Origin: Thermoprotei archaeon
GTDB lineage: Archaea > Thermoproteota > Thermoprotei > Thermofilales > B20-G17
Assembly (NCBI GenBank): GCA_003649515.1
Contig: QMSC01000009.1
Location: 1 to 16,930, forward strand
Direction: 5' to 3'
Length of the DNA stretch: 16,930 nt
Shown here: positions 7,991-14,279 of the stretch, piece by piece
Layout: the number at the start of each line of letters is the position of its first letter
Numbering within the stretch: position 1 is the stretch's first letter
Made by a program: the position numbers and the translations under genes
The notes under the pieces: generated by a model
What the model was told of the DNA's origin: nothing
Database searches by the model: none
The model's input: only the letters and a program-made list of their open reading frames with translations

Positions 7991-9036
7991 CAATAATGTC
8001 CTCCAACTTCCTTCCACTTTCGTCCTCGGATGTTAATCTCTGCGCCACAGAACTTACACCTATTGTCTTCACTTAAATTCCACTCCGTTATGGCGAACCC
8101 TATTCGCTTAATAACAGCCCTTTGGCATGAGGGACAATACGTATTTTCCCCTCGGTGACCTGGCAAGTTACCCACGTATACGTACTTTACTCCTTCTTCT
8201 TGAGCTACTTTCCACAACCTTTCGAGGGTCTCTGTGGGCGTTGGACTTGTATCGAGGAATTTATAGTGTGGGAAGAATCTGCTTATGTGAAGCGGTGTAT
8301 CGTCTCCAAGCCTATCTAGGTGCCACCTAACCATCTTCCTGAATTCCTCCTCTCGGTCGTTTACCCCTGGGATCACGAGGTATGTCGTCTCCACGTGGAC
8401 CCCTTTCTTCTTCATTTCCTCTATCGCTTCTAAGACAGCCTCAAGATAGCCCTTAATGTACTTAGAGTACACATCCTGGCTAAATGCTTTTATGTCAACA
8501 TTGACTGCATCTATGTAGGGTATTAGCTCTTCAAGAGGCTCCATGCATATGTGACCGTTCGTCACTAGGACGTTCATGATGCCCTCCTTCTTCGCGAGCT
8601 TTGAAGTTTCTAAGACGTACTCGTACCATATAATTGGCTCGTTATACGTGTAGGCAATTGAGGGAGAGCGATATTTCTTAACTAATTTAATCAAGTCTTC
8701 AGGAGGGTAGTAGCTCGCATAGCTCAGATTCGGCTCGCTCTGGCTTATCTCCCAGTTCTGACACCAGGGGCACTTGAAATTGCATCCAAAGGTACTTATG
8801 CTGAAAATGGGGCTTCCCGGATAGAAGTGGAATAGGGGTTTTTTCTCGATGGGATCTATTCCCAATGCTGAGATGATGCCGTAGTTTAGTGTATATAGTT
8901 CACCATCGATGTTTTTCCTAACCTTACAAAAGCTCAGCTGACCGGGGCTTAAAATACAATTCCTGGGACACAGCTTGCACTTGACCTTTTTGTCAGGAAG
9001 TTTCTCGTAGAAAAGTGCCTTCCTCCTGCCCAACAT
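7975..9036 (-). CDS. amrS: AmrS-type radical SAM protein of the AmmeMemoRadiSam system
   Basis: A 353-residue radical SAM protein, formerly often labelled pyruvate formate-lyase activating enzyme. AmrS is the third member of the conserved AMMECR1/MEMO1/radical-SAM trio; its reaction is not established. The iron-sulfur motif CNFKCPWC (C85, C89, C92) is preceded by a four-cysteine N-terminal region (C20, C23, C27, C37). Family landmarks TYNEP (130-134), LVTNGH (157-162), VDIKAF (180-185), HISRFFPHYK (250-259) and GNLPGH (289-294) are present. A C-terminal pair of Cys-x2-Cys (C301/C304, C327/C330) probably binds zinc or another cluster. The ATG at 9036 has an in-frame TGA four codons upstream, so no longer form is possible. 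A weak TATA-like stretch lies near 9069-9079, 33-43 bases upstream, or the gene may be cotranscribed with the moeA pair 83 bases upstream. AMMECR1 and MEMO1 genes are not in the window. Confidence 0.9.
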   Translation of the reverse strand: MLGRRKALFYEKLPDKKVKCKLCPRNCILSPGQLSFCKVRKNIDGELYTLNYGIISALGIDPIEKKPLFHFYPGSPIFSISTFGCNFKCPWCQNWEISQSEPNLSYASYYPPEDLIKLVKKYRSPSIAYTYNEPIIWYEYVLETSKLAKKEGIMNVLVTNGHICMEPLEELIPYIDAVNVDIKAFSQDVYSKYIKGYLEAVLEAIEEMKKKGVHVETTYLVIPGVNDREEEFRKMVRWHLDRLGDDTPLHISRFFPHYKFLDTSPTPTETLERLWKVAQEEGVKYVYVGNLPGHRGENTYCPSCQRAVIKRIGFAITEWNLSEDNRCKFCGAEINIRGRKWKEVGGHYWWLFI

Positions 9037-9119
9037 CTCAGCACATCACGCCGCTATTTTTGTAAGAGAATAATTTCCGGGTTATCTATTATGTTTTGCT
9101 ATACGAGTCTAGCCTTTAG

Positions 9120-11084
9120 CTAAGTTTCAATCAATATTGAGCCCATATTTGGCGGCGGCTTGAATCCAGGCATTTTTTCCAATTTTCTCTTAAACTCCTC
9201 AGATCTGAGAATTTCTAAGAACGTCTTTACAGGCGCTTCATTCAGTGCCTCCTTGCGAATGATAAAATCATACTCCTCTTCCCTTAGCGGTATGAAGTCC
9301 AGCCCGTAGAGGTCCGCTATGTACTTTACTCCCACACCTACATCTGCCCTATCCTGGAGAATTGCTAATGCTACGCCTGTATGGGTTTTCGCTTCAACGT
9401 TATAGCCCGGGATCTTCTGTATCTCGCTAGGCTTAAGTCCGAGCCTTTCACAGGCCTTGAAGAGTAAGTAATCTATAAGATTCCGAGTTCCGGAACCCCT
9501 GTTCCTATTGATAAACCTAGGTTTTTTAAGCAGAATGTCCTCAAAGCTCCTAATGTTAAGGGGGTTTCCTCTCGCCACGATCAAGCCTTGTAGCCTACTA
9601 TATCCTCTAACTAAGACTACGTTCTCCGAATCCTTAACGAAGGGAGTATTGTAAGAGTCTTGAAGGGGATCGTAGAGGTGTATACCTGCCATGTCAGCTA
9701 TGCCTTCCTTCACTGCCTTTAAGCCACCCGTACTGCCTACATTTACTGATCTCACGATGTACTTTGCCCTGAGCTTTTCTAGTATTGCCTCAAGGGCTGG
9801 GCAGTGGCTGCCTAAAATGGTCAAGTCTGGTAGGGAGTTTAAGGTCCTGAAGAGCGTTACTTCCACTTCTGAGCCTGAATCTACGTAGTCGACATTGTCT
9901 GGAATCGATATATAGCCATCACTTAATGAGAGTCGATAAATCGAGCCGCTATTACCGCCTAGGGGATATGCGATGAATCCCTTTCTTCTCACTAGTAACA
10001 CTGGAACTAATGTAAGCCTGCCAGTTGCCCCGTATACCCTAAGGCTTAACCTGGCTCTTACTTTAGAGGCCTTCAGTAGGTATTCGGGCAGACCTGCTAG
10101 CTTAGCTAATATGGGCTTTACAACTAGGTTGAATATCATTAGACACGATACAGGAAATCCTGGTAGGCCGAAGATCAGCTTCTCATCGGCTAATGCTATC
10201 ACTGTAGGCTTACCCGGCTTAACCTTCAATCCATGAACTAGTACACCTGGTTCGTAAGATTCGAGCACTTTGTAGACTAAGTCGCCGGTACCCGCAGAGG
10301 TTCCACCAGATATAAGTACGACATCTGCACTATCGAGGGCATCATCTACCGCTTGTTTTATTTCCTCAAACTCGTCCCTAATTACTCCCATAAGTAAGGG
10401 CTTAACACCGATTTCCCGAAGCGCTGAGGCTAACATGTAGGCATTAGCATCATATATTTTCCAGGGAGATAGGTCTTCTCCTGGGCTCTGTAACTCATTA
10501 CCAGTGGATATGATAGCGGCAATGGGTTGTCTGTATACTTTAACGTATCTCACGCCAACTGAGGCTAAGGCTCCTATGAGCATGGGCGTTAAGATGCTTC
10601 CCCTCCAAGCTATAACCTCACCTTTAAGCAGGTCTGAGCCCGCGTGACCTATATTCTCGCCTGGCCTAATTTTCCTGTAAACGTATACCTTATCGTCCTT
10701 AATTGAGGTGTACTCCACCATTACTACACTGTCGGCGAGAGGGGGTATGGGGGCCCCTGTAGCAACCTCTATGCATTCGCCCTTAAGGACTTCTAAGGAT
10801 GGGCGTTCGCCCGGCTCTATTTTCCCCTTAAGCCTTAGCTCTACGGGCATGTCTTCCTCGGCCTCGTATGTATCCTCAGCCCTTACGGCAAAGCCATCGA
10901 CTAGTGAGCGGTCAAAGGGAGGTGCGTCGCTTAAAGCCCTAACGTCTTCTGCTAGGACTCTTCCAGTAGCATCTTCAACCTTAACGGTCTCCATCCCGAG
11001 AGGCTTCAACCTAATGAAGTTCTCTATGCGCTTTATAGCATCATCCGGCTTCATTAGCTCATGGTAGATCTTCCGGCGGTTCAT
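9120..11084 (-). CDS. moeA: MoeA molybdopterin molybdenumtransferase fused to a PBP-like domain
   Basis: A 654-residue cytosolic fusion. Residues about 10-412 are MoeA, which inserts molybdate or tungstate into adenylylated molybdopterin. Residues about 420-654 are a substrate-binding-protein-like domain (PBP_like), with the ligand-loop motif NRNRGSGTRN (526-535). Counterparts of E. coli MoeA active-site residues are all present: D63 in SLVDGFAV, T109 in ATGAPIP, E197 in STGNEL, D237 in VIRDE, D268 in GGTSAGTGD, and P308/P311 in GLPGFPVS. The MoeA part therefore looks active. The PBP-like part has no signal peptide, so it should act in the cytosol, perhaps as a ligand sensor; what it binds is not known to me. 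The start at 11084 is set by a strong ribosome site (11090-11097) inside the end of the upstream moeA, which it overlaps by 26 bases. Confidence 0.92.
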   Translation of the reverse strand: MNRRKIYHELMKPDDAIKRIENFIRLKPLGMETVKVEDATGRVLAEDVRALSDAPPFDRSLVDGFAVRAEDTYEAEEDMPVELRLKGKIEPGERPSLEVLKGECIEVATGAPIPPLADSVVMVEYTSIKDDKVYVYRKIRPGENIGHAGSDLLKGEVIAWRGSILTPMLIGALASVGVRYVKVYRQPIAAIISTGNELQSPGEDLSPWKIYDANAYMLASALREIGVKPLLMGVIRDEFEEIKQAVDDALDSADVVLISGGTSAGTGDLVYKVLESYEPGVLVHGLKVKPGKPTVIALADEKLIFGLPGFPVSCLMIFNLVVKPILAKLAGLPEYLLKASKVRARLSLRVYGATGRLTLVPVLLVRRKGFIAYPLGGNSGSIYRLSLSDGYISIPDNVDYVDSGSEVEVTLFRTLNSLPDLTILGSHCPALEAILEKLRAKYIVRSVNVGSTGGLKAVKEGIADMAGIHLYDPLQDSYNTPFVKDSENVVLVRGYSRLQGLIVARGNPLNIRSFEDILLKKPRFINRNRGSGTRNLIDYLLFKACERLGLKPSEIQKIPGYNVEAKTHTGVALAILQDRADVGVGVKYIADLYGLDFIPLREEEYDFIIRKEALNEAPVKTFLEILRSEEFKRKLEKMPGFKPPPNMGSILIET

Positions 11085-12300
11085 GTAGGATCACCTCTAC
11101 TGTCTCACCCTCTTCAAATCCCTCTAAATCCTCGGGAACTATTAATAAGCCATTTGAGTCCAAGAGTGAGCGAAGCACGCCTGACCCAGTGACCCTTAAG
11201 GGCTCGACTAGTAACTCCTTCCCGCGCTTGTAGACTCTGACCCTGACAAAGCCCAGCATTCCCGGCTCGACGGTCACGCGCCTAATAAGTTTCCCTCTAA
11301 CAACTGTTTGAAGAGCTTCCTTACATCCCAACATCTTAGATAACAACCTTTGAAGGACCATTTCTAGAGCTACAAGAGCCGCTACGGGGAGGCCACTTGT
11401 GGCCAAGATGGGCTTCCCTTCAACAATTGCCAGAGCTGTGGGCTTGCCAGGCTTCACGGCTAAGCCGTGCACGATATACTCTAGCTTCTCAAGCCTCCTA
11501 ATGGCCTTTACCGTGTAATCCTTCTTGCCGACAGAGGTTCCTCCAGTAATTATGGTTACATCGTTCGCCTCGATCGCCTCCTTTAGAGCCTTTCTAATGG
11601 CGTTTTCTTCGTCTGGTAGTATTCCGTAGTCTACAGGCTTGCATTTCCTCTCCTTCAACCACGCCTTGATGAGGTACTTCGTGTAACAGTAAATCTTTCC
11701 GGGCTGGAGGGGTCTGTTTATCTCTATCAATTCATCGCCGGTTGACATTACAGCAACTCTAGGTTCGTAGACTTTTACACGCCCTATGCCTTGGGCGGCT
11801 AAGGAGGCGACGTGCCATGGCCTAATCCTCATCCCTCTCATCACGATGGGCGTATCAGCTTTAAGGTCCTCCCCCTTCCTTGACACGTTCTCCCACACTG
11901 CAACGCCCTTGAAAACTTCAACGATCGAGCCTTTGGCTGAGGAGTTTTCGATCATCACGACAGCATTAGCACCCTCAGGTAGCGGGGCGCCTGTTGAGAT
12001 TTCCATGCATTCTCCTGAGCTCAGGCTAGATGTGGGAATGGTTCCCACATCTATGCAACCCTTCAGTTTAAGGGGAATGGGATTCCAAGGACTCGCGCCT
12101 ATTGTATCTTCAGCCCTCACTGCAAAGCCGTCAACAGCGGATCTATGATAAGGCGGCAAGTCCATAATTGCCCTGATCTCTTCGGCGGCAACGCATCCCA
12201 CGGAGTTCTCAATGGTTACTTCCACTACCGAGGGAACGTGATCCAGATACTTCAGAGATTCCTGTATAGCCTTCTCAATGCTTGTTAGTCGCCAGGGCAT
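11059..12300 (-). CDS. moeA: MoeA molybdopterin molybdenumtransferase, paralogue without PBP domain
   Basis: A 413-residue protein, the usual MoeA length, acting in the last step of molybdenum or tungsten cofactor synthesis. Conserved residues: D57 in SAVDGFAV, T103 in STGAPLPEG, E190 in STGDEL, D230 in GILPDE, and D261 in GGTSVGKKD; KPGKPTALA (283-291) follows. The usual LPGNPVS loop is TSGLPVA (301-307), so the first of the two conserved active-site prolines (P298 in E. coli) is Ser302, while the second is kept (P305). This may change metal or substrate preference. It is the first gene of a two-gene overlap with the MoeA-PBP fusion, and two paralogues in one operon would fit separate Mo and W roles, which is inference. 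The ATG at 12300 has only a weak ribosome site (GGGATGG about 6 bases before). Confidence 0.93.
   Translation of the reverse strand: MPWRLTSIEKAIQESLKYLDHVPSVVEVTIENSVGCVAAEEIRAIMDLPPYHRSAVDGFAVRAEDTIGASPWNPIPLKLKGCIDVGTIPTSSLSSGECMEISTGAPLPEGANAVVMIENSSAKGSIVEVFKGVAVWENVSRKGEDLKADTPIVMRGMRIRPWHVASLAAQGIGRVKVYEPRVAVMSTGDELIEINRPLQPGKIYCYTKYLIKAWLKERKCKPVDYGILPDEENAIRKALKEAIEANDVTIITGGTSVGKKDYTVKAIRRLEKLEYIVHGLAVKPGKPTALAIVEGKPILATSGLPVAALVALEMVLQRLLSKMLGCKEALQTVVRGKLIRRVTVEPGMLGFVRVRVYKRGKELLVEPLRVTGSGVLRSLLDSNGLLIVPEDLEGFEEGETVEVILHEPPEDLP
11090..11097 (-). promoter_or_regulatory. Shine-Dalgarno site inside the upstream moeA
   Basis: GAGGTGAT on the minus strand, 5 bases before the ATG at 11084, matches the archaeal 16S rRNA tail over 8 bases. 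It lies within the last codons of the preceding moeA, so it decides the start of the fusion gene and supports coupled translation. Confidence 0.75.
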
Positions 12301-12340
12301 TTTATGCCATCCCGCTAATGAAGTGAACTAGGCTCTTAAT

Positions 12341-12354
12341 AATACTTAAAACTA
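12341..12354 (-). promoter_or_regulatory. Possible promoter of the moeA pair
   Basis: Minus-strand TAGTTTTAAGTATT lies in the 92-base gap between the OPT-like gene and moeA. A TATA element here would start transcription near 12320, about 20 bases before the moeA ATG. The motif is A/T-rich but not a perfect TATA box, and readthrough from the membrane-protein genes cannot be excluded. Confidence 0.35.
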
Positions 12355-12392
12355 GCATTAACAACTATTGAAGCTGTTAAAATAGGAAATTG

Positions 12393-14264
12393 CTAGTAAG
12401 GTAGAATCCAGAGCATCCTTGCGACCATCGATAGCGCGGCTGCTAACGCTACAATAATGCTTTCCCCCAGGAAGATGCCTGCAGCGACCGTTATCCTATA
12501 CTCCTTCCAGAACTCTTTTCCGATCCTCCATTCAATGATCTTCCCGAGGATACTTCCCAGCAGGATTGTAACGGACATGGGGAAGGCCGTTGTTATGCCC
12601 ACTACTACGGAGATTAACGAGAATGGTATGTGCGTCAACGTTGCTATTATCTCAGCTATGGCGCCTATAACTAGCGAGCCGAGGATGAGAGCTGGTGCGG
12701 GTCCTGTAGCTACTTCTCCCGTAATCCACATAGCCTTAGGAATTATGTAGGTGGCTGGCACGACTAGTGAGAATCCAGGGTAGATTCCTGAAGGTATGGG
12801 GGCGATCTTCCAGAAGACTTCTAGGTAAAGGAAGCTTAGGATCCACGCTATTGGAGTAGTTATAAGTATGGCTTTTATGTAGCTTGTGTAGCTAGTTTTA
12901 GTTAGCTCAGCTATCTTAAGCCAGCTAGCCCAGTGACCTCCTCCGCCCGTAACGTAAATAGGAGCGAACCATATTGTTGGATTGCCTGGCGAAGCTAATG
13001 TGTACACAGTTTCTGCTGCATAGGGTATGGTGAAAGCTATGCCGGAAACTCCTATACCTCTCGTCATTATTAGGCTGGCTATGAAGTCGAATAATATGAG
13101 GCCTATGAATATGATCGGCGAGCATCCGGTCAGCCATGTGCTCATCACCACTACCACTGCAGAGGTTGCGACGATCCCCAATATTAGTACCTTATAGGAA
13201 AACAGCGCACCGCCCGTTTCCTTTGCACCCTTTAGACTAGTTAGTGCACTGGCTACTATCCTAGGATGCATTAATATGGGGACGAGGCCCGCTGCTATGC
13301 CCAGTCCTATTTGGGGGAACACCCAGAACCTTAGCACAGATCGCTGAAAAGCTAGCGCGCAATTCATGCCAGGTCTCCAGTCGGGGAATAGTCCCATCTT
13401 AAAGAGTATGTGGTTTCCAACGAAATATGCTGCAAAGGATCCCGCAAATATGTTTACGGCTATTTTTAGGGGCAGTATCATTCCTATAGCAAGCATTATG
13501 GCATCAGTGCCTATTCCTAAGGATGCTCCGGGAATAAACAGCTCTATGGACTTATTCAAGTCTATCCAGGGGACTGGGATCGTCTTTATTTGAAACACAT
13601 ATGGAACGAAGTAGACTATGAAGGAATAGGCTGCGGCTATTATTGAGGTTACGGATAGGATCCTTATCTTGTTTTCTTGCCTTTTAGTCATAGTTATACA
13701 GATATCAGCAGCTACCTGTTGAACGGGGAATGGCAATCTCTCAGCTATGGCAGATATCTGATAGCATAGTATGCCAAACAAGCAGTGTAAGACTCTGTAG
13801 AACAAGAATAGTCCAAGGGTATTAACTATTATTGGTAGTAGCCAATCCGAGTGGAAGAATGTCCTTTGCCTTATCACTGGGGAAATTGGAGGCGGCGCGA
13901 ACCAGTCAGGTATTAACTGTGGCAATGGAACTCCATCGATTTTGAAGAACCATGTACCCGGATATAGGGATCTGAAGTAGAAGCCCATGAATATTTGAAC
14001 GGATATGGCTTCGACAGCTATTAGGCTAACTCCCCATATTATTGTTACTTCCTGCTGTGTTAGGGGTTTACCGAAAATCCTAGCCAGCTCGGTGAAGAAG
14101 AGGGCTGCTACAAATCCAGCTACAGGAAAGCTGAAGGTTCCTAGGAGGTTTGTGCCAGTCATGAGATAGGTGAAAATTACCGCTGGCATCAAAATTACTG
14201 CTGAGTACATTACTCCGAGGAAGGCTCTCCACGTTAAACCGTCTTCAAATCCGACTTCTTCCAT
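12393..14264 (-). CDS. Polytopic membrane transporter, OPT/DUF6785-like
   Basis: A 623-residue integral membrane protein with about 13-15 hydrophobic segments (for example 15-35, 45-62, 73-97, 141-170, 205-228, 245-285, 310-332, 355-402, 465-485, 525-572, 590-615). Its layout resembles the oligopeptide-transporter (OPT) superfamily and the related DUF6785 group. It has a glycine/proline-rich segment around FIPGASLGIG (243-252) in the middle. Near the end, TAFPMSVTILLGSILGK (559-575), then a charged loop and AAGIFLGES (594-602), recall the OPT C-terminal hairpin. An outward loop at 100-140 is rich in proline and aromatic residues. It has no ATPase domain; OPT carriers are proton-coupled and move peptides or metal chelates, but the substrate here is unknown. 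The ATG at 14264 follows a perfect ribosome site. Only 5 bases separate it from the FtsX-like gene, so the two proteins are probably made together. Confidence 0.7.
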   Translation of the reverse strand: MEEVGFEDGLTWRAFLGVMYSAVILMPAVIFTYLMTGTNLLGTFSFPVAGFVAALFFTELARIFGKPLTQQEVTIIWGVSLIAVEAISVQIFMGFYFRSLYPGTWFFKIDGVPLPQLIPDWFAPPPISPVIRQRTFFHSDWLLPIIVNTLGLFLFYRVLHCLFGILCYQISAIAERLPFPVQQVAADICITMTKRQENKIRILSVTSIIAAAYSFIVYFVPYVFQIKTIPVPWIDLNKSIELFIPGASLGIGTDAIMLAIGMILPLKIAVNIFAGSFAAYFVGNHILFKMGLFPDWRPGMNCALAFQRSVLRFWVFPQIGLGIAAGLVPILMHPRIVASALTSLKGAKETGGALFSYKVLILGIVATSAVVVVMSTWLTGCSPIIFIGLILFDFIASLIMTRGIGVSGIAFTIPYAAETVYTLASPGNPTIWFAPIYVTGGGGHWASWLKIAELTKTSYTSYIKAILITTPIAWILSFLYLEVFWKIAPIPSGIYPGFSLVVPATYIIPKAMWITGEVATGPAPALILGSLVIGAIAEIIATLTHIPFSLISVVVGITTAFPMSVTILLGSILGKIIEWRIGKEFWKEYRITVAAGIFLGESIIVALAAALSMVARMLWILPY

Positions 14265-14268
14265 TCAG

Positions 14269-14279
14269 ATCACCTCCCA
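14269..14279 (-). promoter_or_regulatory. Extended Shine-Dalgarno site containing the upstream stop codon
   Basis: GGGAGGTGATC on the minus strand is a near-perfect complement of the archaeal 16S rRNA 3' end, 4 bases before the ATG at 14264. The TGA within it (14270-14272) is the stop codon of the FtsX-like gene, so termination and re-initiation share the same bases. Confidence 0.8.

Noticed and set aside
9037..9119. Riboswitch or RNA element such as a molybdenum-cofactor motif before amrS
   Set aside because: The gap is only 83 bases, no stable paired structure stood out by eye, and the moco RNA motif is a bacterial element.
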